Source: Asterias rubens (taxonomy: Eukaryota; Echinodermata; Asteroidea; Forcipulatida; Asteriidae). Taken from it: DNA of 64,000 bases. The notes below the pieces were generated by a model. It was not told where the DNA came from, made no database searches, and saw only the letters and a list, made by a program, of their open reading frames with translations. Positions 1-10,361 of this stretch are shown here, one piece after another. Both the position numbers and the translations under genes were made by a program. The stretch covers positions 1,364,001-1,428,000 of the forward strand of contig NC_047066.1 of NCBI RefSeq assembly GCF_902459465.1, given 5' to 3'. Positions within the stretch are counted from its first letter, which is position 1; each line of letters opens with the position of its first letter.

Positions 1-2
1 TG

Positions 3-152
3 TGTGCAGCCAAGGATGGTCACAGGGATGAGGAACGATGGTACCTTGTTGGTGTTACAAGCTGGGGTTATGGTTGTGCCTCACCGGATTATCCCGGAGT
101 CTATACCGACGTATCTAAGTATGTCACCTGGCTGCAGGAAAAGATGGAATAG
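3..152 (+). CDS. trypsin-like serine protease, C-terminal exon (partial)
   Basis: A reading frame enters from the left edge and ends at the TAG at 150-152. It gives the last ~49 residues of an S1-family serine protease. The run GVTSWGYGC followed by [17 protein letters not shown] is the family's C-terminal core: the S-W-G strand lining the S1 pocket, the cysteine of the last disulfide, the PGVYT turn, and the amphipathic C-terminal helix. Both pocket glycines (216 and 226 in chymotrypsin numbering) are present, which in this family gives an open pocket. The residue fixing specificity (189) and the catalytic triad lie outside the window. The longer ATG-started frame at 4-198 is a different frame and has no family match. 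The protein is probably secreted, acting in digestion or innate immunity; that role is inference. Confidence 0.85.
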   Translation, partial: CAAKDGHRDEERWYLVGVTSWGYGCASPDYPGVYTDVSKYVTWLQEKME

Positions 153-640
153 ACCTTCATCTTGCTGCCATCTTGGTCATGTTCCTCGCATCGAATAACA
201 ATAATGAATGCTAATAATCGTTTTGTATATAGGGAACCAGACTATTTTTTTTCTTCCGGCCTCGGTTTGGTAACATTGATATCAATGGGAGAAATTCAAG
301 ATGGCTGCACCATGAAGTCTCGAGTGTTTGAATGAACTTGGCCCGTGAAATTGCGTAAGTTTGTTTCCTGCTTACGTCAATGTACGTTGGAACAAAATGT
401 TCGTAATCATAACGTGCGATAATGCATAATTATTTTAGTAATAGGCGCGCAACCTAGGCGATTTGTTATTTGGGATGTCTCTGTTCTCTGCTCTTTTCAT
501 TTTTATTTTATTATTATTTTGTTCCCCCTTTTATTATTGTTTATGGTTTATTTGTTTAATGATCAGTCAATGGCTCCATGGCTCTCTCATCAGTGGACCA
601 ATCCTTAATAAAATAGCATCTTTGATAGCAATTAGCATGT
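153..640 (+). other. probable 3' UTR and flank of the serine protease
   Basis: There is no coding signal after the protease stop. An AATAAA hexamer at 607-612 could be the polyadenylation signal. The 71-codon open frame at 463-678 is T-rich and low-complexity and is not supported as a gene. Confidence 0.35.
165..320 (+). repeat. copy 1 of a diverged ~155-bp duplication
   Basis: This stretch, starting just inside the protease 3' flank, aligns with 1297-1450. Shared landmarks are CCATCTTGGTCATGTTCC, AATGAATGCTAA, ACCAGACTATT, and an AT(A/G)TGGC(T/C)(G/A)CACC-like end. The two copies look roughly three-quarters identical by eye. Confidence 0.6.
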
Positions 641-796
641 GTGTAATTCTGAGGCGTTATTTTTTCAAAAAGGGTTAAGGGCCCACTACCCCCAGACTTG
701 ATTTAAGTCCCGTTCTCGTGCGAGAGGTCCCTAGGCATAACCCGCCGTCAAGTTTTCTTTTAAAGTGATTTTGTTTTGCTTAGCTACTTTTCGTGT

Positions 797-1182
797 TTAA
801 AGACAGTGGCACTATTGGTAATTACTCAAAATAATTATCATCATAAAACCTTTCTTTATTACCAGTAATGGAGAGAGGTTGATAGTATAAAACATTGTGA
901 GAAACAGCTCCCTCTGAAGTGAAGTAGTTTTCGAGAAAGAAGTAATTTTCCACGAATTTGATTTCGAGACCTCAAGTTTAGAATTTGAGGTTTCGAAATC
1001 AAGCATCAGAAAGCACACAACTTCGTGTGACAATGGTGTTTTTTTCTTTCATTATTATCTCGCAACTTCTACAACCGATTGAGCTCAAATTTTTACAGGT
1101 GTGTTATTTTATGCATATGTTGAGATACACCAAGTGAGAAGACTAGTCTTTGACAATTACCAATAGTGTCCACTGCCTTTAA
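797..1182 (+). mobile_element. TTAA-flanked MITE, family A, full length
   Basis: The terminal inverted repeat is about 25 bp: the left end reads CAGTGGCACTATTGGTAATT and the right end ATTACCAATAGTGTCCACTG. TTAA lies at both edges, the target duplication typical of piggyBac-type elements. Other copies lie at 2247-2614, 6061-6446 (reversed), 8929-9143, 42962-43133 (reversed) and 62469-62813. No transposase is encoded; the open frames here are shadows. Assignment to piggyBac-type mobilisation rests only on the TTAA. Confidence 0.75.
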
Positions 1183-1296
1183 GCACCTCTATACTTGTGT
1201 ATGAAACTGGCCCCTGGACTCCATGCCCACGCCGTATTTTGTGCTATGAGGAAGACTCAACGCTTTCTCGCCCTCCTGCCTATAGGCCTTTATCAC

Positions 1297-1450
1297 GCTG
1301 TCACCATCTTGGTCATGTTCCCTGTTTTCATAACAGTAATGAATGCTAACATTCATTGCGCAAACATGGCACCAGACTATTATTTCGTCCAGCCTCAGTT
1401 TGGTTACAATGAGTTGGAATGGAGTAAAATCAATATGGCCACACCGTGAT
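1297..1450 (+). repeat. copy 2 of the ~155-bp duplication
   Basis: This is the partner of 165-320. No protease coding sequence precedes it, so only the non-coding part was copied, or both are copies of a dispersed repeat. Confidence 0.55.
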
Positions 1451-1859
1451 AAAGGTCTATACCTTAGGGAGATCCCTGTACATGTTATATGAACCCCACC
1501 GACACGTAGTGAGGGCATAAGAACCAGGTTGTTTGCTTGAAATACAAAAACAACTTTTTTAATTTTTCAAGGGACATCAGGAAACGCAAGAAGTAAACCA
1601 ATCCTGTACCAGCCTCAACCAGTCTATATTCATTACGATAGGGTTGTGAAAGCCTACTGATAGTTCGTTGATCCTGTTTAGAATGTTACTAATCATGTTA
1701 CAGCACCATGGGATCATGATATAGGTACATCCGGGTTCGAGACATAATGAGTTTGGTAGTGTGTTTCTACGATGTTGTACGATTGTAGTACAAACAAAAT
1801 GGGTGCTCAAAGGCAACAGATTTGTTGTTGCTTAAACTTGAGGTTACCCTATTTTTACT

Positions 1860-2200
1860 CCACACGAAAACTTGTCTGCTTTTGTGAGAACCTTCTTACG
1901 AAATTTCTACAGTTGTGCGAAACATGACCCGTTGAAAAGGGGGAAATTTGGTGTCGACTATACCACGACAACTGCAACAATCGTACAACATTCGTGTGAT
2001 TGTCGTGGTTTTGTCGCACGACAGGCGCAGGTGTACAATCCATGTGAATGTCGTATGAATTGTGCACGATTCGGTAGTCAATCGCAATTAAACTTCTACT
2101 TCCATCTGGTTTTGGTATGTAAAAAGACCAGTGAAATGTTACCACGACAGAAATATTTATATTTCGTACGAAATCAAAATCATGGATTTCATTGTGACCG
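1860..2200. repeat. CGAC/GTCG and TCGTAC word-rich stretch
   Basis: The stretch is dense in short words in both orientations (CACGAC/GTCGTG, TCGTACGA). The 154-codon frame at 1872-2336 runs through it into a MITE and shows no domain, so it is not called as a gene. The texture resembles the palindromic element at 49030-49610, but no alignment was made. Confidence 0.25.
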
Positions 2201-2246
2201 AGGCTTTAGAATGGCAGATATGCAATTTCGTAGTTTAGATGACACT

Positions 2247-2614
2247 TTAAAGGCACTGGACACTACCCAAAGTAATGTTAGCATAAACACTTACTTGGTA
2301 ACAAGCAATGGAGAGCTGTTGATAGTACATGTATAACACATTGTGAGAAACGGCTTCCTCTAAAGCAACGTAGTTTTTGAGAAAGAGGTAATTTATCACC
2401 CAATTAATAAAATACTTCAGCTACAGCCTTTTATTATGCACCTGAAAGAACACAAAGAAATGCAGCAAGGGTGTTTCGTCTTTCACTATTCTCTTACAAT
2501 TGACAAAATGAGCCCAAATTTACACAGATTTGTTATTTTTATGCATGTGTTTGGAGTTGGATACACCAAGTGAGAGTGGTCTTTGACAATTACCAAACGT
2601 GTTTTAACACTTAA
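2247..2614 (+). mobile_element. TTAA MITE, family A, degenerate right end
   Basis: The left end (TTTAAAGGCACTGGACACTA) and the interior match the copy at 797-1182 in the same orientation. The right end has decayed (ACCAAACGTGTT in place of the family sequence). Confidence 0.65.
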
Positions 2615-2826
2615 AAGTGCCATAAGCTGGACACTACGAAGCCCAACAAGTCGAGAGACAGTGGGCTATTTCGTTCGCACCGTTGAGTAATCCGAATTCG
2701 AATTCGTAAAACGTTCCCACGATTTAGCCAACGCATGAAATGGCGCAACACGCATGCGTACTAATCACAGATGAACGTTTCCAGATGGCGGAGGGCAGCG
2801 GTGCAAATAGTTTTGATACCCGGTTG

Positions 2827-4112
2827 CAATAATAATAATAATAATAATGAAAACTTAAAGCGCACAAATCCACAGAAGTGCTCATGGCGCTAAAATACAA
2901 ACAAAAGCATTAATTAATATACAATAACAACAACACAAATTAAAATGTAAACCTAAGTTGAGAGAAATCTAGAACATGTGGTATAGAATACAATAAAACA
3001 AATGCAATATTTAAGAAAAAACATCCTAAAAGGTAACAAAAATAACAATAATTAAACCATTGAATCAAATGCCTTTTTGAAGAGATGTGTCTTCAGTTGT
3101 TTTTTAAATTGGGTCAAAGAAACGGATGATTTTACTAGTGCAGGCAGTTTGTTCCATAGACGAGGGGCAGCATGTGAAAAAGATCGGTCTTCCCATGAAT
3201 GTTTGGAAATGGGCTCAAGAAGGAGGCTAGAATTATAAGACCGGAGTTTTCGAGGAGGATTGTATGAGCTGAGAAGATCATCAATATGCAGGGGCATTAC
3301 TGGTGAGCGATTTATACACGAAAAGCAAAAGTTTATACTTAATCCTACTGCTTACTGGTAACCAGTGTAATTCTTTTAAAATCGGCGTTATATGGCAGGA
3401 CTTTTTAGTTAAGGTAATAACACGAGCAGCATAGTTTTGAATACGTTGAAGACATTCAATTTAAGTACAAGGAAGGCCATATAGAAGTGAATTGCACATA
3501 ACCAGTCTAGAAACTACAACAGAGTGGACTATCTGCTCAGTTGCATTTTGTGTCAAATATTTCCTGACTTTGCCTATATTACGGATATGAAATGTTGTAG
3601 AGCGTGAAATACTAGAAATATGTGAACTAAGTGTCATGGAAGAGTCGAATATAACACCAAGATTGCGAGCTTTTGCAACAGCGGTGACTTCGGAGTCACC
3701 AATATTAATGTGGGGAATAGTAGTTTTAGAAAGTTGTTGCCGTGAACCGAGTATAAGAAATTCTGTCTTGTGATCATTTAGCTTAAGGAAGTTGTCCTGC
3801 ATCCAAACACGAATTTCAGAAACACATGTTTCAATACGATTAATGCTCTCATCAGCAGAAATTTGTGATGGTTTAAAAGAGAAATATAACTGAGTGTCAT
3901 CAGCATATACATGATAATTTAGATTGTGTTTCATGATGATGCTATGAACTGGGTAGGTGTAAACTGTAAACCCCAGCGGTCCAAGAACTGGCCCCTGAGG
4001 GACCGAAAAATCATGAACAACTGGATCCGATGTGGAATTGGCAATGCGAACATGTTGTGGTCTGTTTTGCAAATAGGATTGGCACCATTTAAGGGCATTA
4101 CCTTGTAAGACT
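2827..4112 (-). mobile_element. LINE fragment, CR1/L2-type reverse transcriptase (dead, 5' truncated)
   Basis: Minus-strand coding from about 4110 down to 3052 shows a non-LTR reverse transcriptase: the palm motif YADDTQLY, then KTEFLILG, LGVIFDSSM, and a CNSLLYGLP block. A typical C-terminal end follows, with AAPRLWNKLPALV and FKKQLKTHLF. The last block is in another frame: a frameshift near 3287-3296 separates it from the reverse transcriptase. The endonuclease domain is missing, so the copy is 5' truncated, as usual for LINEs. The 3' end carries GCGCTTTAAG followed on the minus strand by an (ATT)n tail (plus-strand AAT repeats at 2828-2849), characteristic of L2/CR1-like elements. Confidence 0.85.
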
Positions 4113-4528
4113 CTCCCCTTTCGTCACATTTCGTTTTTCAATCCCAGCGTGGACATGGACGGTAGTTCAAGTGGTGAGTACTAATGATCAGAATGGCCTG
4201 GTGTTACAGATCCAGGGAGCCGGTAACTTTGCCCCCCCCCCCAAGAAGAGGGGTAGGGTTTACTGCAATATATCAGCCAGTTTTATTGCTATTTGGATAT
4301 GTCTATATAAACATAAGTACGTGAAGCTTTTACGCTGTTTTAATTGGGAAAAGGCTCATGGCTTTAGTTTGTGGAGTTCGTGAACTCTTTGGAAACATAA
4401 TGCGGAACCACTTTCTGTTTGTGAACATTATAATATCGCTAAGTTATATCCTGTCTTACAGTTATTAACTTCGTATCAATGCTTATGCGGATCAACAAAA
4501 AACAAACGGAGTTTAAGTTATCCTTGGT
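4113..4528. other. intergenic, nothing recognised except a C-tract
   Basis: There is a poly-C tract at 4232-4242. A short ATG frame at 4155 runs into a GTGAGT donor-like site, too little to call an exon. Confidence 0.3.
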
Positions 4529-4684
4529 CACGTGATTGCGTCTCTTGTAGGCGTGTCAGTGTCATTACATCATGCGATCAAGTATACAGTGCGCTCAGTC
4601 CTGAACACAGTAATAAAACCTTTAGCACCAAATTGTATCTCTTCATATTGTGCTCCTGCAAAACGGCTGATAACTGAAACCAGT
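4529..4684 (+). promoter_or_regulatory. lectin 1 proximal promoter and 5' leader
   Basis: The block is shared with the other lectin copies. It has an E-box CACGTG at 4529-4534, the segment CAGTGCGCTCAGTCCTGAA near 4588, and GCTCCTGCAAAACGGCTGAT just before the ATG. Copy 3 keeps the same order: E-box, conserved block, ATG. Conservation reaches the start codon, so part of this is probably 5' UTR. The start sites were not determined. Confidence 0.5.
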
Positions 4685-5194
4685 ATGGCTCTCTTTCTCC
4701 GAGTTACGGTGATGGTCCTGGCTGTGATTGGGCTGACTAGGGCTGGATGTCCACCGCTATGGACTGAATATCGTAACAACTGCTACCGTTTCATGGGTCA
4801 TGAAATGTCGTGGACCGATGCCGAAAACCACTGTCGGGAGTTCTTTACCATCAGCGGACAGGGCCATCTTGCATCCGTGCACAGCTTTGACGAAGCCGAT
4901 TTCCTGATTCAGTATTCGAAATCTTCATTCATCTCTGCCGACGACAAACACGTATGGATTGGGTTGTCCGACCAATCCAATGAAGGCACTTATAGCTGGA
5001 GTGACGGCACAGCGTTCGACTACGAGGAATGGAAACCAAGAGAACCGAACAATGCAGGCTCAAACGGAGAAGATTGTGTTGGGATTTGGCATCATTTGAC
5101 TTATGGGCCGGGTTGGAATGATGTAACCTGCTCTAGTCTCTTTTCACACGTCTGCAAGATGTCAATGCCAACTGATGTCAAGAGCTGTTTCTGA
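4685..5194 (+). CDS. secreted C-type lectin 1 (EPN type), intronless
   Basis: This encodes a 169-residue secreted single-domain C-type lectin. The ATG at 4685 was chosen over the upstream in-frame ATG at 4532 because a clean signal peptide follows it (MALFLRVTVM to about A20), and all three paralogues start at the equivalent ATG. The domain runs from C22 to about C157: C22/C33 form the extra N-terminal pair of long-form domains, and C50, C131, C149 and C157 are the core cysteines. WIGL is at 91-94, the calcium/sugar motif EPN at 120-122, and WND at 144-146. In this family EPN with WND predicts calcium-dependent binding of mannose-type sugars. Its neighbours are a 26-bp minisatellite downstream and paralogues at 12049-12543 and 40370-40870. 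A role in immunity or coelomic fluid recognition is inference. Confidence 0.9.
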   Translation: MALFLRVTVMVLAVIGLTRAGCPPLWTEYRNNCYRFMGHEMSWTDAENHCREFFTISGQGHLASVHSFDEADFLIQYSKSSFISADDKHVWIGLSDQSNEGTYSWSDGTAFDYEEWKPREPNNAGSNGEDCVGIWHHLTYGPGWNDVTCSSLFSHVCKMSMPTDVKSCF

Positions 5195-5239
5195 GTACAT
5201 GGCTGAATTCAGAATTGCAAAGTTTAGTTCAGCTCTGCT

Positions 5240-5636
5240 CACCAGAGCCACTCACAACAGTTACTCGCCAGAATCACTCACAACAGTTACTCGCCAGAGT
5301 CACTCACAACAGTTACTCACCAGAGTCACCCACAACAGTTAATTGCCGGAGTCACTCACAACAGTTACTCGCCAGAGTCACTCACAACAGTTACTCGTCA
5401 GAGTCACTCACACCAAATAATCGCCAGAATCACCCGCAACGGATACTCGCCAGAGTCACCCACAACAGTTACTCAACAGAGTCACTCACAACAGTTACTC
5501 GTCAGAGTCACTCACACCAGATACTCGCCAGAGTCACCCACAACGGATACTCGCCAGAGTCAATCACAAAAGTTACTCGTCAAAGTCACTCACACAGATA
5601 CTCGCCAGAGTCACCCAAACACAGTCACTCTCCAGA
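5240..5636 (+). repeat. 26-bp minisatellite downstream of lectin 1
   Basis: About 15 imperfect units of ACTCACAACAGTTACTCGCC plus AGAGTC. The unit is stop-free in all three sense frames, so a long frame (5215-5640) cycles through the three frames every 78 bp. It lies about 45 bp after the lectin stop; a possible polyadenylation signal (AATAAA) follows near 5669. Homologous arrays follow lectins 2 and 3 in the same relative orientation. Confidence 0.85.
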
Positions 5637-5701
5637 CTAAAAACATTTGAACATTGAACATTTTACGGCAATAAACTTGCGATTAATTTGGCAACATAAG
5701 G

Positions 5702-5943
5702 GAGGTTTAGCTGCACGTTCCACGAGCAATGTAATCGTCAGAAAATCAGTCGTTAAAATAACACGTTTTTAGAATGTACGTGAAGTTCCCATTAATTTTT
5801 TCACGTCAGGTATTTACGTGCGCGCAGACGTCATCGTGAGCATGCAATAAACCCAAAGTGGTGACGTCACCTAGAAACAACACAATTTTTTACGTTCACG
5901 TTCACGTTCACGTGTTTGGTCGCGGAACGTGCAGCTAAACCTC
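5702..5943. mobile_element. 242-bp MITE with 20-bp perfect terminal inverted repeats
   Basis: The left end is GAGGTTTAGCTGCACGTTCC and the right end is its exact reverse complement. The interior contains an (ACGTTC)n run near 5892-5914 and a TGACGTCA-like site. No protein is encoded. Confidence 0.8.
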
Positions 5944-6060
5944 TCTATTATTCAAATTAAACTTTACAAGCCCAACACGGTGCAACTGCATCTAAATGGT
6001 CTCTACCGCCTTCACCTCAGTGAGACCCCATGAATTACAGCTAGGTAAAGTTTACTCAGT

Positions 6061-6446
6061 TTTAAAGGCAGTTGACACTATTGGTAATTGTCAAAGACCA
6101 GTACTCTCACTTGGTGTATCTCAACATTATGCATAAAATGACAAACCTGTGAAAATTTGAGCTCAATTGGTCATCGAACTTGCGAGATAACAATGAAAGA
6201 AAAAACACCCTTGTCACACGAAGTTGTGTGCGTTATTGGTTGATTTCGAGACCTCAAGTTCTAAATCTGAGGTCTCGAAATCAAATTCGTGGAAAATTAC
6301 TTCTTTCTCGAAAACAATGGCACTCCAGAGGGAGCCGTTTCTCACAATGTTTTATACTACCAAACTCTCCCCATTACTCGTCACCAAGAAAGGTGTTATG
6401 CTAATACATATTTTGAGTAATTACCAATAGTGTTCACTGCCTTTAA
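6061..6446 (-). mobile_element. TTAA MITE, family A, full length, reversed
   Basis: TTTAAAGGCAGTTGACACTA stands at the left and CACTGCCTTTAA at the right. The interior matches the 797-1182 copy in reverse orientation. Confidence 0.75.
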
Positions 6447-6904
6447 CATCACTCATGGTGATATCTATATGTCTCAACTGTTCGTGTTTGTTCCAATTGT
6501 TTCTTCTTGAGCACTTCATGTTCAATTGATACTCATACTCATACTCGGACTGTGAGTCTTCGGATTCTTACACCAGTCCTCCCGTCTTCATATAACTCAA
6601 TGAAATAATGAATTACATGGAACAATACATTTTGTTTTAACGGATTGTTTTTCGTGAAACCAATCAACTCTTTTTTCATAACTGACAAATTATTGCTTTG
6701 ATTTCTTAAAGTTGCCTGTTAGTGTGAAGTGTTTTGCATATTCTTGGGCAATTTGAGCACCGAGTGTCTGCATTGAACTATCATAACCTTATCATTTTTA
6801 AAATGTATCTGAATATTGCCGATTGGCATCATTATTCAGTGTAAGGAGTGTACCACAGTACACACTAGTTTGGGGCTTCTGGAGATTTGTTGATACCTTG
6901 GATA

Positions 6905-7035
6905 TATATTCCAAACTTAGTTAAAATTTTTATGGCAATGGTTGATTGACTATTTCGAGGATTTTACAAAACCTACCTGAGGCTTGCATTACAAAGATCT
7001 ATTTTAATATTACTCATAGCACCATGCTAGTATAA
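6905..7035 (-). repeat. dispersed ~150-bp repeat (copy 1 of 3)
   Basis: The reverse complement aligns with 11120-11280 and 42785-42950. Landmarks are GAGTAATATTA, TTTGTAATGCAAGCCTCAGG, and AACTAAGTTT. No coding potential is seen. Confidence 0.5.
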
Positions 7036-7119
7036 CGTAAAAGGCTAAATGTCGATTGTTTGGACAACGAAAATGCTTGCAACTTTAATCATTTGCTTTT
7101 TTTGAGGAGAATGGATGAG

Positions 7120-7187
7120 AAAGTGTAGATTCGTGGATAGAACGTCAAGCGGAAGGCGAGTACGTTGTAGTAACGAATCTACACTTT
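7120..7187. other. two-tier perfect hairpin
   Basis: AAAGTGTAGATTCGT (7120-7134) pairs perfectly with 7173-7187. Inside a symmetrical 6/6 internal loop, AACGT (7141-7145) pairs with ACGTT (7162-7166), leaving a 16-nt loop. It could be a structured RNA or a miniature foldback element. Confidence 0.4.
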
Positions 7188-7199
7188 ATATAGAGTTTA

Positions 7200-8925
7200 T
7201 TCTCTGACTTGAACTATTTCCTCCATTGATTATATGTAACAGTTTCAATAAAATGGATTTGTAATCAATATTAACATCAATGTTGCTTTTTTGTTAATTT
7301 TAAGTTGAGCCGATCAATGATAAGTCACTGTTTTCGAAAAGTAAGATGAGTTCAAACCTTTAACCTTGACTCAAGAAACCATACGAACAACCTGTGTTGA
7401 GTTATCAAACTCGTTGCATTATTATCTAGAGAACTTGCACCATACAAAAATCGTGTTTTTAGATAAATTTTATTCATGGCAGCATCGAGTAGTAGGATTT
7501 AAAAATGCTGTGATTTATAATTATAAGGTATCTGCACTAACTTCTTTTTGGTTGAAATAGTTGTTTTGTATTGGTGTGAATTTGTAAACAAGTGAGATTT
7601 TTTTGTGAACCCATATAATCGCTGCAGCTTCCCTTGTTTAAAGCAAATGGTGTAGGCCTACTTAAAAACAATTTTTGCAAACTCTAGAAGTTTGAGATCG
7701 ATTGGCCATCTGAGTCACAGGAAAATAGCGAAAACTGATTAAACGTTTTGTATGACATCACTTTAATCTTTCAAAAAATGAATACAAGGCTCAACTTAGC
7801 GATAAACTCCAAACTAGAAATTAATTTTGTTTGTTTCTCATCAAACATGACATTTCAAACAGAAATATTTCAAGGGATGTTTTCTACTATCATCATCATT
7901 AGTGTTAGTGTAGAATTTTATCTCGTTTTCGTTCCAAGCCGCTGAGTGTCCTCTCACAAAATTTACTTACCCGACTTTTCTCAGTCTAGTCTGCCTCTCG
8001 TTTCCAGATATGGAGCATTTTATCTGTTCTTTATTTAATCAACTTTTTTGTTGAATGCCAAACGTCCCGGTGTCATAGAGAAATCTGTTCCCCGGAGAGT
8101 CTGTCCCCCATTATGGGATGGGTTGGAAGAGGATTCAAAAGAGGGCGCTACAATCAGAAGAAGTTTGCACACGATTCGCCGTATCGGGGACATGATCTCC
8201 GGGGGGGGGGGGGGGAGGGGGTGGGGGGGCAGAATCTCCTGCTACACCCGGACCTTAGTTGCATGGATTGGATCCAACTGCCAGATCCAGATAATAATTG
8301 GACTAAATCGAACTAAACTTGGGACAGATCCAAACAATGCTGTGAAAACCATTAAGGTTGAAGCGCCCACTCATCATTTTCTCTAGGACATTATCAACAA
8401 CTTCTAGAAAGGAAGATGTGCTATTATATAAGAACAAAACAAGGCATAACACCAATTATTTGAGAAAGGATTCCCTTCGAACGGGTTTTGGTATTAATTA
8501 TCAATAAAAATAACATTTTTCAAAATGTTCAGAGTTCTTGGCGCCCCTTCGCGAACGATGTGGTCAGTGATGTTGTTGGTACCCGCTGTCACCTCGCTAA
8601 ACGTGGACAGTTTTGTTCCCGTTTTCGCTCAGCAATTAGAGTTCGTGTTCAGTTGAAACTTTCACAGGTTAATTTTATTGTATTTTTCTTTAAAATTGTA
8701 TACAGAAATCAGCCTTATATTGACAAAAACACAGAACTATGACACCAGCATTATTGTTTATAATTTTTATTCATTTCATCTTTGAAGACAAGGTACGCAT
8801 TTGATTTTTGAAAAGGTCAGGGGTGCAGCAAATAGTTTCACATGGTTATCGAGTTCACTTTACACAAGTAAAAATCCATTATAATTCAAAGAAAAAGAAC
8901 TAAGTTCAAGAAACATTTTAATTGC
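7200..8925. other. no gene recognised; one long G-tract
   Basis: The stretch is AT-rich, with only short frames lacking domains. An almost pure G-run lies near 8200-8229 and could form a quadruplex. A possible AATAAA sits near 7248. Confidence 0.35.
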
Positions 8926-8928
8926 AAA

Positions 8929-9143
8929 ACTGTGGACACTATTGGTAATTACTCAAAATAATTATTAGCATAAAACCTTAATTGGTAACGAGTAATGGAG
9001 ACCTGTCGATAGAATAAAACATTGTGAGTAACGGCTCCCTCTGAAGTAAAGTAGTTTTCGAGAAAGAAGTAATTTTCCACGAATTTGATTTCACGACCTC
9101 AGATTTAGAATTTGAAATCTCAAAATCAAGCATCTGAAAGCTA
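8929..9143 (+). mobile_element. TTAA MITE, family A, right half missing
   Basis: It starts TGTGGACACTATTGGTAATT and runs into the family interior to about GCATCTGAAAGC, then stops matching. Confidence 0.65.
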
Positions 9144-9309
9144 CGTTCGTACTGTAGTTAGTAGTAGTAGGCCTACACATACACACACAAGCAACATCAT
9201 GGCGGCTGGCTGTCAAAAAATACTCTTCGAGGCTGGGGAATGGAGTGCTTCTCTGAAACATTATAGGTAAGATGCTAACAACAACCGATAGTTAAAGGTT
9301 AGGGTTAAC

Positions 9310-9505
9310 CAACAAATAATTAATCATTGCTACTTTTGTTGGGTAACAATCTTTGCCCAACACGGTTGCCCAACGTTGGTTCAAATATCAACTGACTACA
9401 TTTTTGGGTAACATTTTAACCAACATAGTGGTAAACAAACTTGCCCAATTGTTGGTCAAAAAATATTACCCAACTTTTGGGCAAAATGATTTGACCAACT
9501 TATAG
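9310..9505. mobile_element. TTGGGCAA word-rich element arm
   Basis: The words ACCAAC, TTGCCCAA and TTGGGTAA recur about every 20-30 bp in both orientations. A near-identical copy is at 37605-37797, and a related full foldback element at 38312-39326. It abuts the orphan lectin upstream region exactly where the lectin start codon would be. Confidence 0.6.
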
Positions 9506-10140
9506 TTATCAGCCGTTTTACAGGAGCACAATATGACGAGAAAATAGTTGACGCGTAGGTTTTAACAGTTTTCAGGACTGAGCGCACTGTCTGATCGACA
9601 GATCAATGACACGCCCACAACAAATGCCACCACGTGATCAGATAAACGCTTTGAGGAATTAATTAAACTTTCAGCAGATCGTGCTTGTAAATACTTTTTT
9701 TGATTTTTTTTGTCATTGGACTTTTTCGCAGTAGTTCTACTAGGCTTTCGTGCTGTGTATTATACGGGCCTTTGTTAATTAAAGTTCTGCGTATGCGGTT
9801 CTTGAATAAACCTATGTGAATTTTATTGTGTGGGATACAATCAATATCCCCCACCCTTGCAAAACCGGTTTACGGGCCTGTGAACATGTAAACACATTTT
9901 CCTAACAAAAATCGTAAAAAATATCTCACACAATAAAAGGTCACATTCTAATTGAGATGACGCCAAAATGCAAGGTTAATAAAAGCATGATCACACATCA
10001 CGAAAGTCTAGTAGGCCTACTGTGAACAAAATAATAACGCCTCCACTGCCAAACTTTTCTTTCTTCTTTTCTTTCTTTCCCTTTTCCCCAATGGGGCCCA
10101 AACGAGGGAAAATTAGATAAGCATATCACATATCCAAATG
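9506..10140 (-). promoter_or_regulatory. orphan lectin upstream region (no lectin attached)
   Basis: Minus strand. The sequence matches the upstream regions of lectins 2 and 3 nearly base for base (GCGCTCAGTCCTGAAAACTG, GGAGCACAATATGACG on the plus strand, the E-box CACGTG near 9632) and continues into far-upstream sequence to about 10140. It ends within ~15 bp of where the lectin ATG should be, and the TTGGGCAA element takes over. The 37798-38311 copy has the same junction. Confidence 0.65.
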
Positions 10141-10345
10141 GGCACGAAATGTAAAAGAGTGAAAAACACCACTGTTTACATTTCGAGCTGTCCCTCACAT
10201 GGTGATTATTTCATTCTTTTAGAGGGGTTTCACTCCACAGGACAGAGTGAGAAATCACTCCAAAAGATGCAAACTTCTATCTACAGAGTGGAAGGCCACT
10301 TGAAAACGAGTTGTCCCTCATACTCTGGGGGAGGTTTATTTATAT
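10141..10345 (+). mobile_element. GAGTGAAA word-rich element (copy)
   Basis: It contains AAAGAGTG, TTTCACTC, CACTCC and GAGTTGTCCCTCAT modules in both orientations. The same family occurs at 39327-39545, 41688-42640 and 60690-60930. Confidence 0.6.
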
Positions 10346-10361
10346 GTATGGATAGCTTATG

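Noticed and set aside
4-198. 64-codon ATG-started frame at the left edge
   Set aside because: It is out of frame with the clear serine protease C-terminus at 3-152.
463-678. 71-codon hydrophobic frame
   Set aside because: T-rich low complexity in the protease 3' flank, no domain or support.
1872-2336. 154-codon frame with many cysteines
   Set aside because: Runs through a word-rich repeat and into a MITE; no family resemblance.
4532-4684. Upstream in-frame extension of lectin 1 (also 12544-12636 and 40871-40963)
   Set aside because: The signal peptide begins at the later ATG, and the extension equals conserved non-coding leader in the orphan copies.
5215-5640. 141-codon repetitive protein
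   Set aside because: The 26-bp minisatellite is stop-free in every sense frame; openness is no evidence of coding. Two stops separate it from the lectin.
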